64,000 nt of DNA. Origin: CAKZNE01 sp002695025. Its GTDB lineage: Bacteria > Bacteroidota > Bacteroidia > Flavobacteriales > Schleiferiaceae. A program made the position numbers and the translations under genes. Below are positions 43,429 through 51,628 of this stretch, piece by piece. Every line of letters starts with the position of its first letter. Position 1 is the first letter of the stretch. The stretch covers positions 186,001 to 250,000 of the forward strand of contig CAJWML010000002.1 of assembly GCA_913043285.1 (NCBI GenBank), written 5' to 3'. Under the pieces are notes generated by a model. The model made no database searches and was not told the origin of the DNA. It worked only from the letters and a program-made list of their open reading frames with translations.

Positions 43429-43989
43429 TCAGTTATTTTTTTCTTTTCCATCAGGCCATAGATAGTACCACTTTCCCTTTTTTCTCCCTTTCTTGTATTT
43501 ACCTATTTCTTTGAGGTTTCCGTTTTCATAATAAGTGACCCAAAGCCCATGAGGAATAGACTCATGATAAAAGCGGCTGATGGATGTCCAAGACATTGTC
43601 GATTTGATCTGTCCATTTTGATAATAACTTCTTGTCTTAGTCCAATGAGTTGGAATCAACCAAGCGACCGGAGATTCTGAGTCAATTGAGTCAGGTAGGA
43701 ATGTCCTTAGATTGAATTCAGTTATGGATTTTAAATAAAATAGCGAGTCCATGGATTCAAGCATTACCGTATCACCTGATAATCTCCACTGTCCAGAGTC
43801 AATCGGACTAATAATGCGATATCGAATAGAGGATAAAATGAAAGTCTTGTTAGGTCGAAGGTCTAAGCATCCACCAATTCTTTCTGTTGCTCCTGTTTGA
43901 TATGTGTAATATCCTAAAATGGTGTCTTGAGATAAAACAGGTCGTACCAGTAGAATTAGGTTAATGAGTATGAATATTGTCGATTTCAT
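43429..43989 (-). CDS. Secreted MORN-like (YwqK-type) repeat protein in a cassette-like frame
   Basis: A 186-residue protein with a signal peptide (MKSTIFILINLILLVRPVLS) and C-terminal MORN-type repeats: SYYQNGQIKSTMSW, VTYYENGNLKEIGKYKKGR and KKGKWYYLWPDG. YwqK-type repeats occur in putative antitoxins and surface proteins; no toxin gene is next to it. It is exactly framed by a 10-bp inverted pair: GTTGGGCTCA before the start and TGAGCCCAAC after the stop on the minus strand, as expected for one integron cassette. Confidence 0.7.
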   Translation of the reverse strand: MKSTIFILINLILLVRPVLSQDTILGYYTYQTGATERIGGCLDLRPNKTFILSSIRYRIISPIDSGQWRLSGDTVMLESMDSLFYLKSITEFNLRTFLPDSIDSESPVAWLIPTHWTKTRSYYQNGQIKSTMSWTSISRFYHESIPHGLWVTYYENGNLKEIGKYKKGRKKGKWYYLWPDGKEKNN

Positions 43990-43997
43990 TTAATTGA

Positions 43998-44135
43998 GCC
44001 CAACGATTGTATATAGTGCAATGAACTATATATTCCTATATTGAGATGCCATTCAAGTTGTTGTTTTTCAAATTTTAACAACGCTAAATTGAGTCTAAAG
44101 GATCTTTACTATCCTCAGAAGTGTGTGGGTTGTGC
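43998..44135 (-). repeat. attC-like element C, upstream boundary of the cassette run
   Basis: Minus orientation: 5' core GCACAAC (44129-44135 on plus reads GTTGTGC) and 3' core GTTGGGC (plus 43998-44004 reads GCCCAAC), 138 bp apart, matching the length of element B. An inner TATAGT/ACTATA hairpin (near 44015-44035) forms the centre. No cassette gene fits upstream of it, so it may mark the edge of the array. Confidence 0.4.
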
Positions 44136-44222
44136 CGTATGGTTGAGCAAGGACTAAAATAATGATAAATAAAACTCATCCAGGAAAGAGGAGCTTTTTA
44201 ATCGTACAAAACGCACTACAAG

Positions 44223-44801
44223 CTAGCGCTGGGATCCTTCCGGGTTTTCGGTTTGCTCTTCCTCACTTTCCAGCAGGTAGTCCATATCCTTACCACCGCC
44301 CAGTAAATTGGCCAGGTCTACAATGGTCTGGTACAGCAGTACAATTACAAAGATCATCATACCGCCCACCAATGAGGAAGCCCCCAAAGTAACGTAATAG
44401 GCTATCTTGTAATACTTACTACTTAAGTCGTCACTATTGGAAATGGGGAAGTTAAGCAGTAAGAAAAGCAACATGCCGGCTATAAAGGTTGCGGTGGTGA
44501 AAAAAGCCACCTGCTTGATGCGCTTGTAAAAATTGGCATCAAATTTCTTTTTGTGGTTGTTGACAAAACCAATCACCGTAAACAACAAGGCCAGTATGGT
44601 GGCGGAGCCCAGGATTACGGTATTGCAAAAGGTATTGATGCGGGTGAGGCTATCCTGTAGCATGTTTTTGGCTTCAAAACCCGACACCATACCTACAATA
44701 TAGGTAGTAGCCAGGCCTATCAAAGCGGCAGAGGCGCCCCATAAAAATGGAAGCCGGCTGCGTTTAAATACGTTGGACAGGTTTATTCCGAAGATCTTCA
44801 T
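44223..44801 (-). CDS. Four-helix membrane protein of unknown function
   Basis: A 192-residue protein with four predicted membrane helices (about 20-40, 58-80, 95-115, 135-160) and a short acidic C-terminus (LLESEEEQTENPEGSQ). No catalytic motif. GC content returns to that of normal genes, so it probably lies outside the cassette run. It is followed by the attC-like element C after about 87 bp. Confidence 0.7.
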   Translation of the reverse strand: MKIFGINLSNVFKRSRLPFLWGASAALIGLATTYIVGMVSGFEAKNMLQDSLTRINTFCNTVILGSATILALLFTVIGFVNNHKKKFDANFYKRIKQVAFFTTATFIAGMLLFLLLNFPISNSDDLSSKYYKIAYYVTLGASSLVGGMMIFVIVLLYQTIVDLANLLGGGKDMDYLLESEEEQTENPEGSQR

Positions 44802-44839
44802 ACCTAGTAGGAACGGATAAGATGCTGTGTGGTTTAAAA

Positions 44840-44875
44840 TGGTTCAAGGATGAAGGTTGAAAGTTCAAGGCTGAG
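44840..44875. repeat. Short AAGGTT/AAAGTT repeat patch
   Basis: GGATGAAGGTTGAAAGTTCAAGG, the same low-complexity class as the tracts near tex, in the gap between two genes. Confidence 0.4.
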
Positions 44876-44879
44876 AATG

Positions 44880-45515
44880 TCAGTGGATCTCAAAATCAAG
44901 GGTTCCCAGGTTTACATATTCCTGGTAGTAATTCATCCCTATAATGTCGTAATAAAGAATACGATCACCGGGCTTTAAATTCTTGATCAAGCTTTTACTT
45001 TCATCGGTCAGGCTTGCGCCCGGGTTGAATTCATGACCTATCCATTCATTATTCCGGGTGGCCAGTATCTTAAATTCCCGGATGGGTAATGTTATCCCGC
45101 AACCTACAAGGTAATATTGCGTGTTTTCCAGTTCGAGAGAGCCTCTTAAGATCAAATCACGCCTCATTTTACCTGAGGTTTTATGGTAAAGGTGCGGTTC
45201 CGGATCTTTAATCCTGGATACGCTGTACTTCCGGCTGTCTAAAAACAAGGAGTCGCCATTGTGGATAAGATAGAAGGTCAGGACGAGCAGCCCTTCTTTT
45301 TCGGGAATGACCTCCAGCCTGCAACTGTCTTTTTCAAAAGTTCCGTTGGAACAATGCACGGTTATTTCCGGACATGCTACTCCTGAAGTTCCCATCTTTA
45401 AGGAATTCCGTACCCCTGCATAGAGCGTTCTTTGGTCCAGGTTTTCCAGAGTGATGTTCTGGCCTTGTGCATACAGGGCGGTAAGGAGACAAAAACAATG
45501 TACCAGGAACTTCAT
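44880..45515 (-). CDS. Secreted protein with GldM C-terminal-like domain
   Basis: A 211-residue exported protein (signal peptide ending AQG). The mature part matches the GldM beta-domain pattern: NLDQRTLYAGVRNSLKMG with the conserved LYAGV, then YSVSRIKDPEPHLYHKTSGK and a LVGCGITLPIREF segment, ending with a GDRILYYDI strand. GldM is the periplasmic arm of the gliding and type IX secretion motor and carries several such domains; here only one is present and no GldL/K/N is nearby. A peptidoglycan-side or surface accessory role is inference. Confidence 0.7.
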   Translation of the reverse strand: MKFLVHCFCLLTALYAQGQNITLENLDQRTLYAGVRNSLKMGTSGVACPEITVHCSNGTFEKDSCRLEVIPEKEGLLVLTFYLIHNGDSLFLDSRKYSVSRIKDPEPHLYHKTSGKMRRDLILRGSLELENTQYYLVGCGITLPIREFKILATRNNEWIGHEFNPGASLTDESKSLIKNLKPGDRILYYDIIGMNYYQEYVNLGTLDFEIH

Positions 45516-45596
45516 GGTTAACTTTTGGGCTAAATAAAATAAAGGCTGTGGCTAGAGTCAGGATCTTCGGTTTGGGACAAGGAAATAGATTTGGCT

Positions 45597-45977
45597 CTAT
45601 TCCTTCCTGGTTGAAAGGCTTATATCAACCGCTCCTCCAAGGGCACAGGAAAACATATAAGCCACATAATTCCCGTCTTCCAAGTCAGTAATGTCAAATG
45701 TAGGAGGACAGCCGTTTACCTTTATGTTCAATTGCCTTATTGGTACTTCTTCATTTTGCCGGGTTAGCGTTACAGCAGTGGAGGTACCTCCGCAGGGCAT
45801 GATTAACATAATCCTTTTATTGGGGCTGCGGACAATTTGCACGGTATCACATTTACCTTGCCCTGTTTCACAGTTTTCCCAAAGCTGCCGGTCAATCGTG
45901 AACTTCTCTATGTTGGTCTGTCCTTTTAAAGTGTATGTTGCTGATAGGGCTATTATAAATCCGAAGAATACTTTCAT
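45597..45977 (-). CDS. Secreted Cys-containing hypothetical protein
   Basis: A 126-residue exported protein from ATG 45977 (MKVFFGFIIALSATYTLKG). Mature Cys in CETGQGKC, IMPCGG, NGCPP and FSCALGG could form two disulfides. SPNKRIMLIMPCGGTSTAVTL reads as a beta-sandwich edge. No known family. Stand-alone on the minus strand, divergent from ubiB; the open frame upstream to 46013 is not supported by a promoter. Confidence 0.6.
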   Translation of the reverse strand: MKVFFGFIIALSATYTLKGQTNIEKFTIDRQLWENCETGQGKCDTVQIVRSPNKRIMLIMPCGGTSTAVTLTRQNEEVPIRQLNIKVNGCPPTFDITDLEDGNYVAYMFSCALGGAVDISLSTRKE

Positions 45978-46121
45978 TGCACATGATCTTAATGTTAAAC
46001 CTAAGTACCTCATTGTTTTTTAACGAAACTGTTGATGAACTAATTTTACGGAGAATGCTTTTGCCTTCCGAGAAACAATCCCCGCTCCCCAAAGGTTAAC
46101 CCCCTGTAATCCATCCTTGCA

Positions 46122-47765
46122 ATGAAACTAAGTCACCTGCGCCAGTACCAAAAGCTGGCTTCTTTCCTGTATAAATACGGCACCAGCGACCTGGTAAAAC
46201 ATTCCGGCCTTACCGATGCCCTGGATTTTGAGCCGGAAGAAAAGGAGGCTGTACTTGATGTGAAGCCGGAGGAGCTGGTGCAGGATATCAAGGATATGGG
46301 GCCGGCCTTTATTAAGTTTGGTCAGTTGCTTTCCACCCGTCCTGACCTTTTGCCTGCGCCTTTTATCAAAGCGTTGGAACACCTGCAGGACGATATAGAG
46401 CCCTTTTCGTACGAAGAGGCGGAAGAACTGGTGCAGGAAGAATTGGGAGAGCGTATTTCCAAGGCCTTTCACTATTTTGAGGAGGAGCCTTTGGCCGCGG
46501 CTTCCCTGGGACAGGTGCATAGAGCGCAGTTGCGCAGTGGGGTAGAAGTGGTGGTAAAGATACAGCGGCCCGGTATCCGTAAACGGGTGATGGAAGACCT
46601 GGAAGTGCTGGAAACGGCTGCCGGTTTCCTGGAACGGAATACCAGCTTTGGCAGTCGCTTTGAGTTGGTTCGGCTGGTGGAAAACTTCCGCAAGACTTTA
46701 CTGCGGGAGCTGGATTATACCAAGGAAGCGGAGTATATGCGTATGCTGCAACGCAACCTGGTGGAGTTTGACCACATTGTGGTTCCCATGGCGGTTGGAG
46801 ATTATACGAGCAGCCGGGTGCTCACCATGGAGTACCTGCCGGGGAAAAAGATCACCGCTATTTCCGGGATAACTAAAACCGAATTGGACGGGGACACCTT
46901 GGCCGATGAACTTTTCCGCGCCTATTTAAAACAGATAGTGGTGGATGGCTTTATGCACGCTGATCCGCATCCCGGCAATATCCACCTGATGCCGGATGGC
47001 CGCCTGGCGTTGCTGGACGTAGGTATGGTAGCCTTTATCAGTGAAAGCATGCGCCAGAAGTACCTTCAGCTGCTGTTGGCCTTAAGTGAGGCCAAGAGCG
47101 ATAAAGTGGTGCAGTTGCTTATTGATATGAGCAAACAAAAGGAAAACACCAACGTAAGCGGTTTCCGGGACAGTATTAGTGATCTGGTGCAGCAAAACCG
47201 CAATGTGACCATGCAAAGCCTGCAAACCGGGCGGATACTATTCGCTATCATCCAGGCGGCCGGGGAGAATGGTTATTTACTACCGGTTGAATTAAGCCTG
47301 GTAGCCAAGGCCCTGCTTAACCTGGACCAGGTATCCAAAACGCTCGCCCCGGATTTTGCCCCCAACAAAGCTATCCGTAAACACGCCATGGACATTATGC
47401 GCAGGCATATGTGGAGCGAACTGGCGCCCGAGAATTTCTTTGACAGCGTATTGGAGAGCAAGAGGCTGATCGAAACCCTGCCTGAAAGGCTGAACAAGAT
47501 CCTGCATAAAGCCTCTGAAAATGAGTTGCGGTTTAAGATCGATGCCTTTGACGAGCGCCACATGATGGTGGGCTTGCAGAAAATTGCCAACCGCATCACC
47601 ATGGGTTTGATCCTGGCGGCATTAGTGGTAGGCAGCGCCCTGCTGATGCGGGTACCTACCAGTTTCACCATCTTCGGTTACCCGGGCCTGGCCATAGTTT
47701 GTTTTCTGCTGGCGGTGGTAGGGGCCCTGTGGTTGCTCATCCGTACGGTACTCAGTGATGAGTAA
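46122..47765 (+). CDS. UbiB/ABC1/AarF-family protein kinase-like ATPase
   Basis: A 547-residue membrane-associated protein: ABC1 fold with the KxGQ motif (FIKFGQLLSTRPDLL), nucleotide region AAASLGQVHRAQL, VVKIQRPG and catalytic ADPHPGNI with LLDVGMVAF, then two C-terminal membrane helices (about 495-515, 522-540). In E. coli and yeast homologues the protein is an ATPase needed for ubiquinone synthesis, perhaps by extracting lipid precursors. No ubi or men gene is next to it. Hairpin terminator-like structure at 47818-47850 follows. Confidence 0.92.
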   Translation: MKLSHLRQYQKLASFLYKYGTSDLVKHSGLTDALDFEPEEKEAVLDVKPEELVQDIKDMGPAFIKFGQLLSTRPDLLPAPFIKALEHLQDDIEPFSYEEAEELVQEELGERISKAFHYFEEEPLAAASLGQVHRAQLRSGVEVVVKIQRPGIRKRVMEDLEVLETAAGFLERNTSFGSRFELVRLVENFRKTLLRELDYTKEAEYMRMLQRNLVEFDHIVVPMAVGDYTSSRVLTMEYLPGKKITAISGITKTELDGDTLADELFRAYLKQIVVDGFMHADPHPGNIHLMPDGRLALLDVGMVAFISESMRQKYLQLLLALSEAKSDKVVQLLIDMSKQKENTNVSGFRDSISDLVQQNRNVTMQSLQTGRILFAIIQAAGENGYLLPVELSLVAKALLNLDQVSKTLAPDFAPNKAIRKHAMDIMRRHMWSELAPENFFDSVLESKRLIETLPERLNKILHKASENELRFKIDAFDERHMMVGLQKIANRITMGLILAALVVGSALLMRVPTSFTIFGYPGLAIVCFLLAVVGALWLLIRTVLSDE

Positions 47766-47817
47766 AGTACGCTTTCCTGAGGTTGTGGATTATTCAAAAT
47801 AACCGTCCTGCGCAGAG

Positions 47818-47850
47818 GGAAAGTCGGGTGGCTTTGGTGCCGACTTTTCC
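47818..47850 (+). terminator. Terminator-like hairpin after ubiB
   Basis: GGAAAGTCGG pairs with CCGACTTTTCC with one bulged T; about 52 bp after the ubiB stop, but without a clear T-tract. It probably separates ubiB from the downstream promoter. Confidence 0.5.
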
Positions 47851-47870
47851 TGGTAAACGTTGGCCCGGCT

Positions 47871-47903
47871 CTAAGCTATAACAGCTTAGCCGCTGTATAT
47901 TTG
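47871..47903 (+). promoter_or_regulatory. Promoter with adjacent inverted repeat before the CotH/PycTM run
   Basis: A perfect -7 box TATATTTG (47896-47903) lies 8 bp before the ATG at 47912. An exact inverted repeat CTAAGCT-N5-AGCTTAG (47871-47889) ends 6 bp upstream of the box, in the -33 spacer, where a repressor or activator could act. It would control the five-gene run 47912-52705. The -33 is not clear. Confidence 0.5.
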
Positions 47904-47911
47904 CAGGTGCT

Positions 47912-48487
47912 ATGTTTAAAATTGTACTCCAATTCCTGATCCTTATCCCTTTGCTGGCAAGCCCTAGCCTGTTGCGGGGCCAGGCGGATATTGAAGTGGA
48001 AGCAGGCCTGTTGGGAGCTTTTAACGCAAAGCAAACGGAAATATGGGGGCGTACGGTACACAGTGATCCCTCGCTGGGGATGTACGCTAAAACCGGCTTT
48101 TCCTGGTATTTTGAGGAACTGAAACTGCAAGCAGCGGTTTTGGCGGGCTACCATTTTTTGGAGCTGAATGGCGAGGGGGAAGACCTTACTTACTCCGGAA
48201 CCACGCACAGGATAAGCTTCTCCACCGGTTTAAGATATTGGCTTGTAAAGGAATGGGGCCTGGGTACCTTCCTGGATATAGAGAACAACCGCGACCTGGA
48301 GGAATGGCGCACCTCTACAAATGACCTTCTGAGGTATTCACTGTCGGTAAACGTTTTATACCGGCTTCATGCCAGCCTAAAGCTGGTGGCGGGTTACCGG
48401 GCTCCCTTTTACCCCAGGAACGAAGCATACTTTTTGTACAACCCGGCACAGCAAGTATGGGTGGGCCTTAATTACGGATTCTTATGA
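47912..48487 (+). CDS. Secreted outer-membrane barrel-like protein
   Basis: A 191-residue protein with a signal peptide (about residues 1-24) and an alternating-hydrophobic mature part with aromatic-rich strands (TGFSWYFEELKL, FSTGLRYWLVKEW, GLGTFLDIENN) ending in ...VGLNYGFL, typical of an outer-membrane barrel C-terminus. Four bases overlap the CotH gene. Function unknown. Confidence 0.68.
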   Translation: MFKIVLQFLILIPLLASPSLLRGQADIEVEAGLLGAFNAKQTEIWGRTVHSDPSLGMYAKTGFSWYFEELKLQAAVLAGYHFLELNGEGEDLTYSGTTHRISFSTGLRYWLVKEWGLGTFLDIENNRDLEEWRTSTNDLLRYSLSVNVLYRLHASLKLVAGYRAPFYPRNEAYFLYNPAQQVWVGLNYGFL

Positions 48488-49704
48488 AATTAAGAAGCGG
48501 GATATATGCACTTGCTGCAATCACGTTGCTGATGTTGGGCTGTACGAAGGTCAGCATTGTAGAAGAGCTTCCGGATACAGCAAAGCTTACCCCTTTAACC
48601 ATCAGCACGGATCTGCCGGTGGTAAACCTAAGCATGCCCAGGGATTCATTTGACGTATTGTACGAAAAGTACCTGGATAAGATCCGGTATAAGGGACGCT
48701 TTACCTACTATTCCAGGGTGGGGGCAGCACCGGGTCCTGTTGACCTGGACTGCCTCGTGGATATCCGCGGGCGTACTTCTTCCAAATACCCGCTTAAATC
48801 ATTGGGAATAGAGTTTGATGGGCCCGTGGACAACGTAAAATGGAGGATGCTGGAGCCGGAGGCTATCTTGCCAGGGGATAACCTGGGGACTTTGAAAAAT
48901 CTGCGCTTGCGCAATTCCGGTAATGATTTTGGGCATACCATGCTGAAAGACCTGGTGTATACGCGCTTTATTGTGGATATGGGCTTAGACCTGGAATTGC
49001 GGTATGGCACACCGGTGCAGGTTTTTGTCAATGAACAGTATTACGGCTTGCTGAACCTTCGCACAGAAAATGACCGTCAGGCGCTGGGGAACCTTTTTCA
49101 GGTAGATACTTCGGCCCTGGTCATCATGAAAATGGATGGAGATAATGGTAACCTGGAACCCGAGGAAGGCGATCCGTTGCCGGCTGTTGCCTTCCGGCAG
49201 GCCTTGTTGGCCAAGGATGCCGGAACCCTAAAATCCATGTTGGATATGGATAACTTCCTGGATTATATCATCTTTGAAGATTATATTGGCAATGATGACT
49301 GGCCGGATAACAACGTAAGTGCCTACAGTATACACGGAGAGCCATTTCGCTTTTTCGTATACGATCTGGATTACGCGGCCTTCAGGACCAAGAATGCTAT
49401 TTTGCCCGAGATGGAGTTCAGGGACGATGATGTATCACGGATCTACCAGTTGCTCATACAAGACGAGGAGTTTGTGGATAAACTGGAAAAACGGCAAAAG
49501 GAATTGTACAGCTTGTTTTCGCCTCAGCGGTTTAATATCTTACTGCAGCAGGCCAGTGAGCAGATAGAAAATGATATACGGTATACGATCTCCAAATACC
49601 ATGAGCCTTCCAGTACCTTGCAGTGGCAACTGAATCTTGAGGGCTTAAAACGGGATTTTGAACGTAGGGACCATTATATGCGGGAGAAATACGGTATGGA
49701 TTAA
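48484..49704 (+). CDS. CotH kinase family lipoprotein
   Basis: A 406-residue lipoprotein (lipobox LMLGC, Cys20). The body shows the CotH features: VVNLSMPRDSFDVLYEKYLD, DIRGRTSSKYPLKSLGIEF, the R-rich FGHTMLKDLVYTRFIVD region and PVQVFVNEQYYGLLNLRTEN, with DWPDNNVSAY and YDLDYAAFR as the presumed metal/active-site loop. CotH-type kinases phosphorylate spore-coat proteins in Bacillus; in Bacteroidota the substrate is unknown, and surface phosphorylation of a secreted partner is a reasonable guess. It overlaps the preceding gene by 4 bp; the next gene starts 12 bp later. Confidence 0.82.
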   Translation: MKLRSGIYALAAITLLMLGCTKVSIVEELPDTAKLTPLTISTDLPVVNLSMPRDSFDVLYEKYLDKIRYKGRFTYYSRVGAAPGPVDLDCLVDIRGRTSSKYPLKSLGIEFDGPVDNVKWRMLEPEAILPGDNLGTLKNLRLRNSGNDFGHTMLKDLVYTRFIVDMGLDLELRYGTPVQVFVNEQYYGLLNLRTENDRQALGNLFQVDTSALVIMKMDGDNGNLEPEEGDPLPAVAFRQALLAKDAGTLKSMLDMDNFLDYIIFEDYIGNDDWPDNNVSAYSIHGEPFRFFVYDLDYAAFRTKNAILPEMEFRDDDVSRIYQLLIQDEEFVDKLEKRQKELYSLFSPQRFNILLQQASEQIENDIRYTISKYHEPSSTLQWQLNLEGLKRDFERRDHYMREKYGMD

Positions 49705-49715
49705 TACAGGTAATT

Positions 49716-50981
49716 ATGGACGATTATATTTCTGAACCTATAGATAAGCCGTCTAAAAAGCTCAAGATAATGGCTATTGAGCTGATGATGGAAAACTATG
49801 ATCAGCTGGTTTACCACACGGTGGGTTTTGCCAAGCGGATACTGGATAACCTGAAAAGGATAGGGGAGCATGAAAAGCTTACCGAAAGTGAGATGTGCCA
49901 GCTGGAAGCAGCGCTTTGGCTGTATACCACGGCCTTTAGCCGGGTTGACGCTTCCGATGCTTCCAAAGAGGCCATAGCCGGGCAGCAAAGGATGTTTGTA
50001 GAGGAATTTGGCAAGCCAGACCTGCGCAAAGCGGGCTACCACGAAAATGAGATAGAAGCCATAACCAGCGCCATTATGGGTATGCATGATCATAATCGCG
50101 CTCCTTCCTCTAAATTACAGAGCATTTTAAGAGATGCGCTGATCATGGACTTTTTGGGTAAACACGCTAAGGACCGCCTGGCAAAATTCTACCAGGAAGC
50201 CATACTGAACAACGCCAGCTTAAGCCTCAGCGACTTTTACAGCATTATCATTGATTTCCTGGCTGCCTATGAGCCATCCAGTTCCTATTCTGTCCAGCAT
50301 ATCAAACCTGGCCTGGATGCTTTGATCCTTTCCCTGGAGAAGGAGCAGAAGAGATTTAGGAAAAAGAAGGACCTGCTGTTGAAAAAAGAGCTGGGTGTGG
50401 ATGAGGAAGAGTTGAAAATGCTGCGCAAAAACCTGAGCTCACTGAAGGGCCGCGATGCGCGCGGTATACAAACCTTGTTCCGCACCACTTCGCATAACCA
50501 CTATACGCTCAATGAAATGGTAGACCGCAAGGCCAACATCATGATAACCGTTAATTCGGTTATCCTCTCTGTGGTGATAGGGGGCTCACTGGGGCTTTTT
50601 GAACAGGGGGTTTCCATAGTGGTGTATACGTCCATACTCATCATAGCCCTCACCAGTTTTGCGTCCATTATATTGGCCATTATAGCCATTACGCCCAACC
50701 GTACCCAGGGGTATTTTACCCACGAAGACATCCGCAATAAGAACGGCAACTTACTGTATTACGGCAACTTCCATAATATGAGCTTTAAGGATTATGAATG
50801 GGGCATGTTGCAAAAGCTCAACGACAGTAATTTCCTGTACAGCTCCATGATCAAGGACCTGTACTTTTTGGGCAAGACCCTGCACCGTAAATACAAATTC
50901 ATCCGCTTGTCGCTGCAGATCTTTATGGCCGGTATCATAGCCTCATTCGTTATTTTTCTTATTGTGAGATTCTTAGGTTAA
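49716..50981 (+). CDS. Degenerate-HD plus PycTM membrane protein (Pycsar effector-like)
   Basis: A 421-residue protein: residues about 20-160 have an HD-phosphohydrolase layout, but the metal-binding HD doublet (usually FHDxG) reads LYTTAF here, so catalysis is probably lost; MHDHNRAPSSKLQSILRDAL is the later part of the fold. A charged coiled coil (about 205-260) leads to the PycTM domain with RTTSHNHYTLNEMVDRKANI and two or three membrane helices (about 275-300, 305-330, 395-420). PycTM is the effector of Pycsar anti-phage defence, but no nucleotide cyclase gene is adjacent, so this may be a housekeeping relative. Confidence 0.82.
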   Translation: MDDYISEPIDKPSKKLKIMAIELMMENYDQLVYHTVGFAKRILDNLKRIGEHEKLTESEMCQLEAALWLYTTAFSRVDASDASKEAIAGQQRMFVEEFGKPDLRKAGYHENEIEAITSAIMGMHDHNRAPSSKLQSILRDALIMDFLGKHAKDRLAKFYQEAILNNASLSLSDFYSIIIDFLAAYEPSSSYSVQHIKPGLDALILSLEKEQKRFRKKKDLLLKKELGVDEEELKMLRKNLSSLKGRDARGIQTLFRTTSHNHYTLNEMVDRKANIMITVNSVILSVVIGGSLGLFEQGVSIVVYTSILIIALTSFASIILAIIAITPNRTQGYFTHEDIRNKNGNLLYYGNFHNMSFKDYEWGMLQKLNDSNFLYSSMIKDLYFLGKTLHRKYKFIRLSLQIFMAGIIASFVIFLIVRFLG

Positions 50982-50985
50982 CTGC

Positions 50986-51624
50986 GTGCGTTCTTTTCTA
51001 CTCTTGCTAGCCCTCCTGGGCATCGGTTTACCGGCTTATGCCCAAATGGAAAGCCCGGAACTGTGGTCGGGCTATACGCTGAAGTATACCATCCATAAAA
51101 GCTTAAGAGCGGAAGCCGAGCAGCAGTTCCGCACCGGGGATGGCTTGCAAAACCTGCGAGCCGCTTTCCTGGAAGGCGGTTTACGGTATGAGATCACGGA
51201 TTACCTTCATATCAAACCGCAGTTGCGGTACACCATCCGCAATAAAGACCGTAATGAGTTCAGGATGTCATTGGATGCCAACTTGTCCTGGAACTTTAAG
51301 AAATGGAACCTAAGGCCGGGCTACCGCTTCAGGTTCCAGAATACCACGGTGAATTATACCGGCCAGAACCTGACCTTATTGCGCAACCAGCTGGAACTGG
51401 AGTACAATCTTTCCAAACTGGTGGACCCGTACCTGGAGTATGAGAACTTTTACCGGTTGAACGATAAGAATGAAGTACGGACCCACCGTTATACGTTGGG
51501 CGCAAAATGGCGCCTGAACAAGCATACCGACCTGAAAACCTACCTGCGCAGGGACAACGAAGTAAATGTGAAGGATCCTGAAGAGGAGAACATCATAGGC
51601 ATGGAACTGTCCTTTGATCTGTAA
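50986..51624 (+). CDS. DUF2490 outer-membrane beta-barrel protein
   Basis: A 212-residue secreted protein starting at GTG 50986, 4 bp after the PycTM gene. Signal peptide (RSFLLLLALLGIGLPAYA) is followed by the DUF2490 pattern: SPELWSGYTLKYTIHKSLRAEAEQQ, LHIKPQLRYTIRNKD, YRFRFQNTT and a final aromatic strand (GMELSFDL). DUF2490 proteins are predicted outer-membrane barrels of unknown function. The metallophosphatase follows after 4 bp. Confidence 0.85.
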   Translation: MRSFLLLLALLGIGLPAYAQMESPELWSGYTLKYTIHKSLRAEAEQQFRTGDGLQNLRAAFLEGGLRYEITDYLHIKPQLRYTIRNKDRNEFRMSLDANLSWNFKKWNLRPGYRFRFQNTTVNYTGQNLTLLRNQLELEYNLSKLVDPYLEYENFYRLNDKNEVRTHRYTLGAKWRLNKHTDLKTYLRRDNEVNVKDPEEENIIGMELSFDL

Positions 51625-51628
51625 GAAT

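Noticed and set aside
44162..44392. A 76-codon plus-strand frame near 44162
   Set aside because: Most of it is antisense to the membrane protein at 44223 and it has no independent support.
49716..50981. Complete Pycsar defence system
   Set aside because: No cyclase gene is adjacent and the HD metal residues are missing, so only an effector-like protein is claimed.
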